Shown piece by piece: positions 15,897 through 24,904 of a stretch of 64,000 nt of DNA. The position numbers were made by a program, and so were the translations under genes. Origin of the DNA: JACKBK01 sp963707275 (lineage in GTDB: Bacteria; Chloroflexota; Anaerolineae; JAAEKA01). The DNA is taken from positions 248,001 to 312,000 of the forward strand of contig CAVPPH010000002.1 of the NCBI GenBank assembly GCA_963707275.1. Reading direction: 5' to 3'. Every line of letters begins with the position of its first letter. The first letter of the stretch is position 1. Under the pieces are notes generated by a model. That model was given only the letters and a program-made list of their open reading frames with translations. It did no database searches and was not told the DNA's origin.

Positions 15897-18176
15897 TTAC
15901 CTCTCCTCGACTCGTATCTGTCCCAGCAACACCCGGTCGGCGCCTTGCGCGCCCTCGGAGCGAACCAGCGAGAGCCGGTCGAGTTCGGGCCATGTGTACA
16001 GGCTGGCTTCGATCTGATAGGCGCCGGGCGGCGCATCCTCGGCCACCTTGAACGTGTGGGCGTCGATGATTGCCTCACCTGGCTGCCAATCGCGCGTCGC
16101 CGGCTGAGGCGCGCCGTCGTGCCCGCCGCGCGTCTGGCCGGTCGCGTCCAGCAGATGCGCGAATGTCGTATAGTCGCCACTGATCGGGCCGCGTGCCTGC
16201 CAGTAGAGTGTCACCGTCAGCGGATCGCCGGGATGCACGCTGCGCGTGCTCAGACTATATCCCAACAAAGTAACGTTGTCCAGAAAATCGATATGGAGCG
16301 GGTTGGGAATCGAACCGGATGCAGCCTGCAGGCTAACGTCGCCGAACAGCAACTGGTCCGCAGTCGCGTCGACTTCGGTCGCGGCCGTGGTTAGCGTTAC
16401 CGGCAGGCGCTGGCCGGTGCGGTGGTCGTACAGACCCACCGCCCAGCGACCGTGATCCGGCGCGTAAGCTGTCGGCGGGACGACGACGCGGTACTGTTCG
16501 ATACGTGTCTCGCCCGGCGACCACTGGCTGGTGGGACGCAACCCGCCGCCCGGCATCGTGTCCTTCTGTGCGACCGTCAGGCCGTCGTCGTTGACCAGAT
16601 GCACGAACACCGAATAGTCGCTGGCGGCTGGCGTCAGCGCCTGCCAGCTCACCGTTACCGTCAACGGCTGGACGGGCGCGGCAATGCCTGGCTCACTGGC
16701 GACGCCCAGCACGGCAAACTGGCCGCCCAGATCAGCCTCAAGCGGCGTGAGAACCGGCGCAAGCCCAGCGGCCGAAGCTGGCGGCTGGTAGGCCGGCGCG
16801 ATGATCCAGATCGGCGTCAGGACGCTGAGCACAGCCAGCAGCCCGGCTACCGTCCATCCCAGCGGCGAGGCTTGGTCTGACCGGCTTGCTCGCCTGATCA
16901 AGCCCGGTGCCCACGCGCCGAAGGCGATCACCACCAGCATGGCCAGTGCAGGCGCGGCCGGGAAGAAGTAGCGTCCCTGCGCGGCCGGCGCGATGCGCAT
17001 GAAACGGAGCCAGGACACCAGCAGCGCGACCAGCCACAGCAGCAGCAAGCTGCCGCCCGCCCAGCGCCAGTCGATGCGTCGCGAACGCGCCAGCCATTGC
17101 CCGCCCGCCAGGACGAGGCCGGCAGCGATGATGATCTCGATCGCGCGGAACACCAGGTAGACCCAGTTCGGGTAGGGAACGTTTAGCCAGCCAAACAGCC
17201 CCCAGAACGAGCGCTCCAGGCTCACCAGTTCAGCGACGATGGTCTGCCAGCCGGCCGGGACGACCCGCAGCAGAATGTTGGCCTGCCAGACGTTCCACGC
17301 CAGCGGGTCGGCGTAGAGCAGCCAGTTGCGGACGAACCACCAGCCGGCGATCAGCAGCGCGGGCAGGAAAATCGCGAGGCCGCCCAGCAGCAGCGTGCGC
17401 CAGGATCGGCCGCGCCAAGCGGCTGTCAGTAATGCCAGCCCGGCCAGTCCCGCCAGCGCCAGCCCGCTGAGTTTGGAGAGCAGCGCCAGGCCCAGCAGCA
17501 CGCCGATGGCGGCAAAGCGCAGCAGCCCGCGTCCGCCCGTCCATCGACTGCGCGGTTCCGGTGGATCGGTGATCAGAGTCACCAGTAGCCACAGGGTCAG
17601 GGTGGCCGTTGCGTTGATGGCGTTGTCGTTGCTGGCAGCCGCGCTGATGAAAATGAACTGCGGCAGGAAGGCGAAGAGGGCCGCGCCCAGCGTCGCCCGT
17701 TCGTCGCCCAGCAGCGGACGCAGCGCGCGGTGGGTGGCCCAGAGGGTAACAGCGCCCAGAAATATCGAGAAGAAGCGCGCGATGTGCAGCGCCAGGAGCG
17801 AGTTGCGCCACGGCCAGCCGTCATTCGCGTAATGTATCAGGTAGTTGGTGTTGTCAGGCGAGTCGGGACGGCCGATGGCGGCGTGGGGATTGGCGCGGGC
17901 GTAGATGTCGGGAAAGTCGCTCTGGTCGATCCAGGCGGTCAACGCGGCCGCAGCCAGGTAGTAGCCGGGCGACTGGACGCCCTGTTGCCGCCACAACGCC
18001 TGCGTGTTTGGCTCAGAGACCGGCAGACCCTGCCTGCTGGCCAGATGTTGCACGAACGCGAAATGCCAGATCTCGTCGGGCGTCTCGAAGGGTGGGATGA
18101 CGACGCTATAGATGGCGGCCAACAGCACGAACGCGCCGATGATCCACGCCAGCGGCCGGCGGACGATGGTCTGCAT
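15897..18176 (-). CDS. GT-C type membrane glycosyltransferase-like protein with C-terminal soluble domain
   Basis: 759 residues. The N-terminal half has many transmembrane helices, and the first extramembrane loop carries PPFETPDEIWHF, where acidic residues sit as in dolichol-phosphate-sugar dependent GT-C enzymes (DUF2142/PMT-like). From about residue 500 the protein is soluble and beta-rich, with two repeats of a pattern PLTVTVSWQA / PLTVTLYWQA, suggesting two beta-sandwich domains outside the membrane. It follows the dolichol-phosphate-mannose-synthase-like gene by eight bases, so that enzyme may supply the lipid-linked sugar. No ribosome-binding site is evident, so it is probably translationally coupled. 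Confidence 0.75.
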   Translation of the reverse strand: MQTIVRRPLAWIIGAFVLLAAIYSVVIPPFETPDEIWHFAFVQHLASRQGLPVSEPNTQALWRQQGVQSPGYYLAAAALTAWIDQSDFPDIYARANPHAAIGRPDSPDNTNYLIHYANDGWPWRNSLLALHIARFFSIFLGAVTLWATHRALRPLLGDERATLGAALFAFLPQFIFISAAASNDNAINATATLTLWLLVTLITDPPEPRSRWTGGRGLLRFAAIGVLLGLALLSKLSGLALAGLAGLALLTAAWRGRSWRTLLLGGLAIFLPALLIAGWWFVRNWLLYADPLAWNVWQANILLRVVPAGWQTIVAELVSLERSFWGLFGWLNVPYPNWVYLVFRAIEIIIAAGLVLAGGQWLARSRRIDWRWAGGSLLLLWLVALLVSWLRFMRIAPAAQGRYFFPAAPALAMLVVIAFGAWAPGLIRRASRSDQASPLGWTVAGLLAVLSVLTPIWIIAPAYQPPASAAGLAPVLTPLEADLGGQFAVLGVASEPGIAAPVQPLTVTVSWQALTPAASDYSVFVHLVNDDGLTVAQKDTMPGGGLRPTSQWSPGETRIEQYRVVVPPTAYAPDHGRWAVGLYDHRTGQRLPVTLTTAATEVDATADQLLFGDVSLQAASGSIPNPLHIDFLDNVTLLGYSLSTRSVHPGDPLTVTLYWQARGPISGDYTTFAHLLDATGQTRGGHDGAPQPATRDWQPGEAIIDAHTFKVAEDAPPGAYQIEASLYTWPELDRLSLVRSEGAQGADRVLLGQIRVEER

Positions 18177-18184
18177 GATCAGGG

Positions 18185-18958
18185 TCAGGGGCGCTGCGGA
18201 GGTTTCCAGAACAGCAGGTAATAGAGCCAACTGCGCACGTAGCGGAACCACACGTCCTTGACGCGGAAGTTGGATTGGCCGTTGGCGCGCACATACTCGT
18301 GGGTCGGCGCCTCGGCCAGCCGGTAGCCGCTGCGCACCGACTTGATGACCATTTCCTGCTCGATGGTGGTGATGTCTTCTTGCAGGTCGAGAGCGAGCGC
18401 GACGTCGCGGCGGATGGCGCGCAGGCCATTCTGGCAGTCGGTCAGCCGCACGTTCTGGGTATAGTTGACGCTGAGGGTGATGATCTGGCTGCCGAACAGG
18501 CGCACGAACTGGTGAAATGTGGCGTGCAGTTCGTCGCTGCCGCCCAGCATGCGTGAGCCGCTGACGTGATCGGCCTCACCGGCGACGATGGGCGCGACCA
18601 GCGCGGGGATGTCGGCCGGATCGTGCGAGCCGTCGGCATCGACGAAGACCAGGATGTCGCCGCTGGCCTCGCGGATGGCCAGCCGCAGCGCAGCGCCCTT
18701 GCCCTTGCCCTCATCGAGGATAACGCGCGCGCCGCACTGCTCGGCCAGCTCGCGCGTGCCGTCGGTGCTGTGGCCATCGACCACCAGCAGCTCGTCGGCA
18801 AAGGGCGCGGCCAGCTCCAGCACGGGACGCAGGTTATCGACTTCGTTGCGGGTCGGCACGACGACGGTGATGCGGTGCGCCGCGCCGTCTGGCCCGACCC
18901 GATTTAGCTCCCGTACGCGCGGCAAGGAAGGGTACCAGACGGGAAGGTTGGTGGTCAA
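18185..18958 (-). CDS. GT2 glycosyltransferase, dolichol/polyprenol-phosphate mannosyltransferase-like
   Basis: 257 residues. VVVPTRNEVDNL near residue 33 and VFVDADGSHDPAD (the DxD metal/nucleotide-sugar site, about 104-116) define a GT-A fold; the SGSRM and RYVRSWLYYLLF segments match DPM1-like enzymes, here without C-terminal membrane helices. It would make polyprenyl-phosphate-hexose for the GT-C enzyme downstream. Confidence 0.85.
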   Translation of the reverse strand: MTTNLPVWYPSLPRVRELNRVGPDGAAHRITVVVPTRNEVDNLRPVLELAAPFADELLVVDGHSTDGTRELAEQCGARVILDEGKGKGAALRLAIREASGDILVFVDADGSHDPADIPALVAPIVAGEADHVSGSRMLGGSDELHATFHQFVRLFGSQIITLSVNYTQNVRLTDCQNGLRAIRRDVALALDLQEDITTIEQEMVIKSVRSGYRLAEAPTHEYVRANGQSNFRVKDVWFRYVRSWLYYLLFWKPPQRP

Positions 18959-19014
18959 TCAGCCTCCAATGCGCGCTGGCCGCGCTCCTCGCCCCCGGTG
19001 TGTGACAGGTGAGA

Positions 19015-19641
19015 TCATCCCGTGCCAAACTGCCGGTCGCCGGCGTCGCCCAGACCGGGCACGATGTAGCCGATGTTGTTCAGCCGCTCGTCCACGGCCG
19101 CCAGATGGATGGCAACGTCGGGATGCGCGCTGGACAGCCGTTCGATTCCCTCCGGCGCGGCGATCAGCCCGACGTATTTGATGCGCTGGGCGCCCCACCG
19201 TTTCAGGACATCCACGGTGGCGACTGCCGAGCCGCCGGTGGCCAGCATCGGATCGAGGATCAGGCAGACCTGCACAGTCGGCGCGACGGGCAGCTTGTTG
19301 TAGTACTCAACCGGGCGCAGCGTACGCTCGTCACGGTACAGCCCGATATGCCACACCTCAGCCGACGGCATCATCTCCCAGATGCCCTCGACCATGCCCA
19401 GCCCGGCGCGCAGAATCGGCACCAGCCCGATGTGCTCCTTTAGCTCGAAGCCGTCGGATGGTCCCATGGGCGTCTCGACCGCTTTCGGTCCTACATCCAG
19501 GTCCTCCGTAGCTTCGTAAGCCAGCATGATAGCGATTTCGCGCACCAGCTCGCGGAATTTCTTTGGCTCAGTCTGTTTGTCCCGCAATAACGTGAGCTTG
19601 TGCCGGATCAGCGGATGGTTCGAAACATGCACGTCTGCCAC
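19015..19641 (-). CDS. upp: uracil phosphoribosyltransferase
   Basis: Salvages uracil to UMP using PRPP. The 208-residue protein shows the N-terminal HPLIRHKLTLLRD, the PILRAGLGM segment, the PRPP-binding loop LDPMLATGGSAVATVD and the uracil-binding C-terminus GYIVPGLGDAGDRQFGT. Length is normal. It lies 15 bases after dksA and shares its promoter. Confidence 0.96.
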   Translation of the reverse strand: MADVHVSNHPLIRHKLTLLRDKQTEPKKFRELVREIAIMLAYEATEDLDVGPKAVETPMGPSDGFELKEHIGLVPILRAGLGMVEGIWEMMPSAEVWHIGLYRDERTLRPVEYYNKLPVAPTVQVCLILDPMLATGGSAVATVDVLKRWGAQRIKYVGLIAAPEGIERLSSAHPDVAIHLAAVDERLNNIGYIVPGLGDAGDRQFGTG

Positions 19642-19656
19642 AGCGATGCTCCTGTG

Positions 19657-20037
19657 TTATTCTTCTTCCATCATCAGGCTGCGCAGAGCAGCCTTCTTGG
19701 TCAATCGTTCAACCTGAAGCTGGCAGTCGAGGCATAGCACGGCGTCCGGCTTGGCCGACAGGCGCGCCGGGTCGATCTGCTGGCCGCACCGTTCACAGGT
19801 GCCGTAGCGTCCCTTCTCGATGGCGCGCAGGGCCGCGTTGACCGACTCCAATTTCTTCTCCAGGGTCGTCAACAGCGCGCGGTACATCTCCCGGTCGAAC
19901 AAGCCGGGATCACCTTCATCTACTTCGGCTTTGACTTCTTCCTGGAGCAATACTTTGGTCTTCTCGATGTCATCGAGGAGCTCGATGCGTTCATTTTCCA
20001 GGACGGCGCGTTCAGCGGTGGTGTTGGGTGGTCTCAT
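19657..20037 (-). CDS. TraR/DksA family zinc-finger protein
   Basis: 126 residues: an N-terminal coiled coil (about 10-80) with acidic residues at its tip (DEGDPGLFDRE), then a zinc finger CERC...CLDC (about 86-110) and a basic helix. DksA-like proteins bind the RNA polymerase secondary channel and modulate transcription, often with ppGpp. First gene of the operon reading through upp to the dCMP deaminase. Confidence 0.88.
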   Translation of the reverse strand: MRPPNTTAERAVLENERIELLDDIEKTKVLLQEEVKAEVDEGDPGLFDREMYRALLTTLEKKLESVNAALRAIEKGRYGTCERCGQQIDPARLSAKPDAVLCLDCQLQVERLTKKAALRSLMMEEE

Positions 20038-20127
20038 GGTCGTGATCCCCTGTCCTTTCTATCGTTTCTGGTCGCAGGCCACGGGCCGGCGGATGGCTGG
20101 CTCAGCACCTGTGCCAGATTGGTGCTA

Positions 20128-20156
20128 GGTTATACCATGACTTGGCGCGGGAGTCA
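20128..20156 (-). promoter_or_regulatory. promoter of the dksA-like/upp operon
   Basis: TTGACT (20156-20151), 17 bases, TATAAC (20133-20128) on the minus strand; leader of about 85 bases. Confidence 0.72.
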
Positions 20157-20193
20157 ATGATCTATGTCATATTTCGTTCGAGGGGGCGCAACG

Positions 20194-20222
20194 TTGCCCG
20201 ATTGCAGCGGGTCGGCTATAAT
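20194..20222 (+). promoter_or_regulatory. promoter of recJ, predicting a leaderless mRNA
   Basis: TTGCCC (20194-20199), 17 bases, TATAAT (20217-20222). The expected start, 7-8 bases downstream, coincides with the ATG at 20230. Confidence 0.7.
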
Positions 20223-20229
20223 CCCGTGC

Positions 20230-21984
20230 ATGACCGGCTCCGCAACCCAGCAGAAACAATGGATCGTCCAACCCAAAGCGCCTGACAGCCACCTGGCGCG
20301 CTTCAGCCACGTGTCGCCCCTCATCGTGCAGCTTCTTTGGAGTCGTGGCGTGCAGGCGCCGGAAGAGGTCGAGGCGTTTCTGGCCGGCGTCGCACGAGTG
20401 GACAACCCGTTTCGCATCGCGGGGATGAACGAGGCCGTCGAGCGCATCCGGCGCGCGATCCGCGGCGGCGAGCGCATCGCAGTCTATGGCGACTTCGACG
20501 CCGATGGCGTGACTGCGACCGCGTTGATGGTGCAAACCCTGAGCGCGCTGGGCGCGTTCGTGCGTCCCTATATTCCCCACCGCGTCGACGAAGGTTACGG
20601 CCTCAACAACAGCGCCCTCAGCGAGCTGGCGCGCGACGGGCAGCGGCTGATCATCACTGTCGACTGCGGCATCCGCGCCGTGGACGAGGTGGCCTTTGCC
20701 AACCGGCTGGGGCTGGACGTCATCGTTACCGACCACCACTCGGTAGGAGCGGAACTGCCGCCGGCGCTGGCGGCCATCAACCCCAAGCGGGCCGACTGCG
20801 ACTACCCGTTCAAGGGGCTGGCCGGGGTCGGGCTGGCCTTCAAGCTGGCCCAGGGATTGCTGCGTACCCAGCAGCAGTCGTCCGTCCGACGCGATCTCAC
20901 CGTCGATCTGGACGAAGCCGATCTGCTGGACCTGGTGGCGTTGGGTACGGTGGCCGACCTGGCGCCGCTGCTGGGCGAAAACCGGGCGCTGGTGCAGCGC
21001 GGATTGGAGCGCATCAACCAGCCGCAGCGGCCCGGCCTGCAAGCACTGATCGCCAAGACGGGGCTTTCGCTGGGCCAGATCACCTCGACCTCTATCGGCT
21101 TCGTCCTGGGACCGCGGCTGAACGCGGCCGGCCGGCTGGAAAGCGCGATGCTGGCGTACGAGTTGCTGCAAACCGACGATGTTTTCAAGGCTGCCAGCCT
21201 GGCCACGGAGTTGGATCACCTCAACGCTCGCCGCCAGCAGTTGACCGCCCAGTTGGTTGAAGCTGCCCAGGCGCAGATCGCGGCCGACGGCGCGGATGGC
21301 AATCTATATCTGGTGGCCGGCAAAGAATTCCTGTCGGGCATCGTCGGGCTGGTGGCCGGCCGGCTGGTCGAGCAGTACTACCGCCCGGCGCTGGTGGTCG
21401 AGCTGGGCGAGCGGCAGAGCCGCGGCAGCGCGCGCAGCATCGCCGAGTTCGACATCACCCAGGCGCTCGATCGCTGCGCGGCCGCCGGCATGCTGGTCAG
21501 ACATGGCGGGCACGCGGCGGCTGCCGGCTTCACCGTCGAGAACAAAAAGCTGCCGGGGTTGAAGGCAATGTTGCAAGAGATCGCCGCCGAAGAGATCGGC
21601 GACAAAGACCTGCAGCCCAGCCTGAACATCGACGCCGAGATCGCGCTGGGCGACGTGGACTGGGCAACCTGGGGCCTGCTGCAACAGATGGAGCCCACCG
21701 GCTACGCCAACCCGCAGTCGCTCTTCCTCAGCCGCCGGTTGCAGGTTCGCGATGCGCGCAAGGTCGGCGCGGACGGCGCGCATCTGAAGCTGGTCGTGAC
21801 CGATCCCGATGCCGGCCCACGCAGCGAGGTTGCCTGGGATTGTATTGCCTTTCGCCAGGGGCACTGGTACGGCAAGCTGCCGCGGGTGGTCGATCTGGCG
21901 TACAAGCTGGAAGAGAACAACTGGAACGGCAACCGGCGGTTGCAACTGGTGGTCGAGGATATGCGGCCCGCTGCGCGCGGCTGA
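20230..21984 (+). CDS. recJ: single-stranded-DNA-specific exonuclease RecJ
   Basis: 584 residues. DHH phosphoesterase motifs: GDFDADG (from D88), DHH at 168-170 and the C-terminal DHHA1 motif RHGGHAAAAGF, followed by an OB-fold. It degrades ssDNA 5'-3' in recombination and mismatch repair. The ATG at 20230 is preferred: the TATAAT box lies only seven bases before it and no Shine-Dalgarno is visible, which fits leaderless translation. Confidence 0.94.
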   Translation: MTGSATQQKQWIVQPKAPDSHLARFSHVSPLIVQLLWSRGVQAPEEVEAFLAGVARVDNPFRIAGMNEAVERIRRAIRGGERIAVYGDFDADGVTATALMVQTLSALGAFVRPYIPHRVDEGYGLNNSALSELARDGQRLIITVDCGIRAVDEVAFANRLGLDVIVTDHHSVGAELPPALAAINPKRADCDYPFKGLAGVGLAFKLAQGLLRTQQQSSVRRDLTVDLDEADLLDLVALGTVADLAPLLGENRALVQRGLERINQPQRPGLQALIAKTGLSLGQITSTSIGFVLGPRLNAAGRLESAMLAYELLQTDDVFKAASLATELDHLNARRQQLTAQLVEAAQAQIAADGADGNLYLVAGKEFLSGIVGLVAGRLVEQYYRPALVVELGERQSRGSARSIAEFDITQALDRCAAAGMLVRHGGHAAAAGFTVENKKLPGLKAMLQEIAAEEIGDKDLQPSLNIDAEIALGDVDWATWGLLQQMEPTGYANPQSLFLSRRLQVRDARKVGADGAHLKLVVTDPDAGPRSEVAWDCIAFRQGHWYGKLPRVVDLAYKLEENNWNGNRRLQLVVEDMRPAARG

Positions 21985-22005
21985 GTCACTCGTTGGAGGT
22001 CATCG

Positions 22006-22266
22006 ATGATAATCCGAGTCGCAAAAGTTGGAACCCGTAACCGGGTCGTGCTGCCCGTTGAAGTGCTGGACGTGTTGGGAGTCGATCCGGGCGACGCTCT
22101 GTTTTTTGTCATCCGCGACCACACGGTGCAGCTCAGCCGCAGCCCGGAGAACTTCAGCGAGTATTTGGCGTTACACAGCGAGACGTTGCCGGCGCCGGTG
22201 GACCCGGACGATATCGACTTCGCGCCAGATGCGTTTTGGCTGGGGCGAGGAAGCGTGGTAATCTGA
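22006..22266 (+). CDS. AbrB/SpoVT-type DNA-binding protein
   Basis: 86 residues. The first 45 (RVAKVGTRNRVVLPVEVLDVLGVDPGD) form the swapped-hairpin AbrB/MazE fold used by transition-state regulators and antitoxins. GGAGGT precedes the ATG by six bases. No toxin gene is adjacent: the next gene encodes a two-helix membrane protein. It may be a regulator of this small operon. Confidence 0.8.
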   Translation: MIIRVAKVGTRNRVVLPVEVLDVLGVDPGDALFFVIRDHTVQLSRSPENFSEYLALHSETLPAPVDPDDIDFAPDAFWLGRGSVVI

Positions 22267-22270
22267 CCTC

Positions 22271-22540
22271 ATGAGCACGTCAACCGACAAACCAACCCGC
22301 CGGCGACTGTCCGGCCCAATGAAGATCGGCCTCGTTGCCGCCGCCCTTGGCATTGCGCTGGCGCTGGTCGGCATCGCACGCGGCAACGTGCCGCTCAATC
22401 CGACCAGTGTGTTGCTGGCGCTGCTGATCTCCGGTGGAAGCTGGGGTTTGGTGGCCTGGGCAGTCGCCACAGCAGCCTACGATGTCGAGTTGGATCTGGC
22501 CGAGGCCGAAAGCGCCGACGCGGGGAGCGCAGCAGAGTGA
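22271..22540 (+). CDS. small membrane protein, two predicted helices
   Basis: 89 residues; hydrophobic segments at about 18-38 and 45-66, basic N-terminus and acidic Ala-rich C-terminus. No known family recognised. Starts five bases after the AbrB-like gene and its stop overlaps the next start (GTGA), so all three are one transcript. Confidence 0.7.
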   Translation: MSTSTDKPTRRRLSGPMKIGLVAAALGIALALVGIARGNVPLNPTSVLLALLISGGSWGLVAWAVATAAYDVELDLAEAESADAGSAAE

Positions 22541-23365
22541 GCCACAACAGCCTGGATACAGTCGGCGCCTTCCTGCTCGATCTGGACGGTGTGTTGCTGC
22601 GCGGCATGGAGCCGTTGCCTGGGGCGGCCGAGTTCATCGACATCTTGCACGCGACCGGCACGCCGTTTCTTGTGATGACCAACAACGCCACCAGCACGCC
22701 CGAGCAGGTGGCCGGGCGGCTCAACGGTATGGGCGTCGCGGTGAGGCCTGAGGACGTGTATTCCTCCGCGCTGGCCACGGTTGGCTGGCTGCGGCAGCGT
22801 TACCCGGCCGGCAGCCGCGTGTTGTATGTTGGCGAGGCGGGGATACGGATCGCGCTGGCGGGCGGCGGGTTCGAGTTGGTTGACAGCCACCGTGACGCTG
22901 AGGTGGTGGTGACGGCGTTGGACCGCACGATCACCTATCGCGCGACTGGCCGAGGCGGCGCTGGCCATCAATGCCGGCTGCCGTTTTGTCGCCACTAATC
23001 CCGACCGCTCCATCCCAACCCAGCGCGGCATCGAGCCGGGGGCTGGGGCGATCCAGGCGTTTCTGGCAGCTTCTACGGGCGTCGCCCCGGTAGTCATTGG
23101 CAAGCCGGAGACCGCGTTTTTCACCTTGGCGATCGACCGGCTCGGTGCGACGCCAGACGAGACCGTCATGGTCGGCGACCGCTACGACACCGACATTCTG
23201 GGTGGTGCGCGCGCCGGCATTCGCACCATGGCTGTGCTGACGGGCATCTCCACCGCCGAGGAACTGGCCGCGGCCGATTTCCCGCCGACGTGGGTGTTTG
23301 CGGACCTTGTCGAATTGCTGGCGGCCTGGTCCAACGCGCGCCGTTCTTCCCCGGTGCAGCGATGA
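22537..23365 (+). CDS. HAD-IIA phosphatase (NagD/PGP-like); one frameshift
   Basis: Hydrolyses small phosphorylated metabolites such as nucleotides, phosphoglycolate or glycerol phosphate; the exact substrate is unclear. HAD motif I AFLLDLDGVLLRG, motif II MTNNATST, motif III lysine in IGKPE and motif IV VMVGDRYDTDILGG are all present. The frame breaks at about 22938-22944, where one extra base in TATCGCGCGACTG must be skipped to read TYARLAEAALAINAGCRF. Corrected length 275 residues. GTG start overlaps the previous stop, and its own stop overlaps the rlmN start (ATGA). Confidence 0.85.
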
Positions 23366-24513
23366 GTGAAGCCGCTACTTCTGCACGCCTGCTTGATCTG
23401 ACACGCGACGAGCTTCGTGCCTTGATGGGAAGCTGGGGACAGCCTGCCTATCGCGCCGATCAGGTGCGGCAATGGCTGTACAAGCAACTGGCCACCGATC
23501 CGGCGGAGATGACCAGCCTGCCGGCCGCCCTACGCGCCCAGTTAGCTAGCGAAGCGGAGACCACTGTGTTGACGCCGGTCGTCGAGACGCACTCGCGCGA
23601 CGGCCAGACCACCAAGACGCTGTTTCGATTGCACGACGGCCAACTGATCGAAACGGTGTTGATGCGTTACCACCGGCGCAACACCGTATGCATCAGCAGC
23701 CAGGCTGGCTGTGCCATGGGCTGCACCTTTTGTGCAACCGCGCTGATGGGTCTGCAACGCAACCTGACACCGGGCGAGATCGTGGCGCAGGTGTTGCATT
23801 TTCAGCGGTGGTTGGAAAAGGAAGGGACCGAAGGGAAAGAGGCTGGGATCGCCGAGTTCGTGCAGGACGATCCCGACGCGCTCGATACTGACAACCGATC
23901 ACCGATCACCGATCACCAGCCGCGAATCACCAATGTGGTCGTGATGGGAATGGGCGAGCCGCTGGCGAACTATGGCAACCTGTGGAAAGCGCTGCACAAT
24001 CTGGTGGACGCGGACGGTTTCGGACTGGGCGCGCGCCACGTCACTGTCAGCACGGTGGGGTTGGTGCCGGGCATCGACCGTTTTGCCGAGGAGCCGCTAC
24101 AGATCAACCTGGCGGTCAGCCTGCACGCGCCCAACGATGCGTTGCGCGCGCAACTGGCGCCCATCAACGATCGCTACCCCATCGTCGAGGTGTTGGACGC
24201 TTGCCGCCGCTATGTGGCGCGCACCAACCGCCGTATCAGCTTCGAGTACGCCATGATGCGCGGCATCAACGACAGCCAGGCGCTGGCGCAGGAGCTGGCC
24301 GACCTGCTGCGCGGCATGCTGTGCCACGTCAACCTGATCCCTCTCAACCCTGTCAAGGGCTCCCCCTATCAGCCGTCAAATCGAGAAGATGTGGATGCGT
24401 TCATTGAGACGTTGCGCGCCGCGGGCATTTCGGCGACGCTGCGGGTCAGGCGAGGTATCGACATCGACGCCGGCTGCGGGCAGTTGCGGGCGCGCGTTGC
24501 TGAACAAAAGTGA
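23362..24513 (+). CDS. rlmN: 23S rRNA (adenine2503-C2)-methyltransferase RlmN
   Basis: Radical-SAM enzyme that methylates A2503 of 23S rRNA and A37 of some tRNAs. The cluster motif is C117-x3-C121-x2-C124 (CAMGCTFC); GMGEPL, STVGLVPGI and the C-terminal RRGIDIDAGCGQL with the methyl-carrying Cys follow. Between LHFQRWL and NVVVMGMGEPL there are about 35 extra residues (about 150-185) encoded partly by three 7-base tandem repeats; they are low in conservation and probably a surface loop. Starts inside the HAD stop codon. Confidence 0.95.
   Translation: MSEAATSARLLDLTRDELRALMGSWGQPAYRADQVRQWLYKQLATDPAEMTSLPAALRAQLASEAETTVLTPVVETHSRDGQTTKTLFRLHDGQLIETVLMRYHRRNTVCISSQAGCAMGCTFCATALMGLQRNLTPGEIVAQVLHFQRWLEKEGTEGKEAGIAEFVQDDPDALDTDNRSPITDHQPRITNVVVMGMGEPLANYGNLWKALHNLVDADGFGLGARHVTVSTVGLVPGIDRFAEEPLQINLAVSLHAPNDALRAQLAPINDRYPIVEVLDACRRYVARTNRRISFEYAMMRGINDSQALAQELADLLRGMLCHVNLIPLNPVKGSPYQPSNREDVDAFIETLRAAGISATLRVRRGIDIDAGCGQLRARVAEQK
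23896..23917 (+). repeat. three tandem CGATCAC heptamers inside rlmN
   Basis: CGATCAC starts at 23896, 23903 and 23910, followed by C. Three units make 21 bases, which preserves the frame. A degraded unit (GAATCACC) follows. Confidence 0.75.
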
Positions 24514-24542
24514 CCGTCACTTTCGGAAAGTGACGGTCACTT
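24508..24542 (+). terminator. terminator hairpin overlapping the rlmN stop
   Basis: A 17-bp near-perfect dyad (24508-24524 with 24526-24542) contains the TGA stop; only a short T-run follows. Confidence 0.6.
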
Positions 24543-24552
24543 GATACATTAT

Positions 24553-24567
24553 CGCAAGATTCTTGCG
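24553..24567. promoter_or_regulatory. palindrome CGCAAGA-T-TCTTGCG, possible operator
   Basis: 7-1-7 dyad sharing the CAAGAnTCTTG core with the palindrome at 6583-6597. It lies between two convergent genes, which is unusual for an operator. Confidence 0.35.
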
Positions 24568-24659
24568 CCAGTTTACCATAACGCCTTGCCAAAACCCGTG
24601 CAAACACGTACAATACATCGACCCGCGTTGCGCGGCTTCAGCGAGCAGTCAGGCATAAA

Positions 24660-24696
24660 GACAAGAGCCGATAGCTCTTGGCTATCGGCTCTTGTC
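24660..24696 (-). terminator. terminator of rpmB
   Basis: 16-bp perfect stem (24660-24675 with 24681-24696), five-base loop, then TTTAT on the minus strand just after the rpmB stop. Confidence 0.78.
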
Positions 24697-24878
24697 TAGC
24701 GGGTCTTGTTGAGGGTCTTGATACAGCTCGTGCACACGGCTTTGCTCTGCTGCTTGCCGTCTACCATCACCTTGGTACGCTGCACGTTGACGTTCCAGCG
24801 GCGCTTGGTGTGGCGCATCGAGTGGCTGACGTTATGGCCGAACTGTGGACCACGACCGCAAACTTGACACTTTGCCAT
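24696..24878 (-). CDS. rpmB: 50S ribosomal protein L28, zinc form
   Basis: 60 residues, normal length. Cys4, Cys7, Cys49 and Cys52 form a complete zinc ribbon; SHSMRHTKRRWNVNVQ is the rRNA-binding core. The gene is divergent from asp23, the arrangement found in many bacteria next to the fakA/recG block. Confidence 0.96.
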   Translation of the reverse strand: MAKCQVCGRGPQFGHNVSHSMRHTKRRWNVNVQRTKVMVDGKQQSKAVCTSCIKTLNKTR

Positions 24879-24904
24879 AAGACTTTCACCTCGTTACGCA
24901 AATG

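Noticed and set aside
23896..23917. CGATCAC repeats as a CRISPR-like array
   Set aside because: Units are seven bases without spacers and lie in a coding frame; they are a simple tandem repeat.
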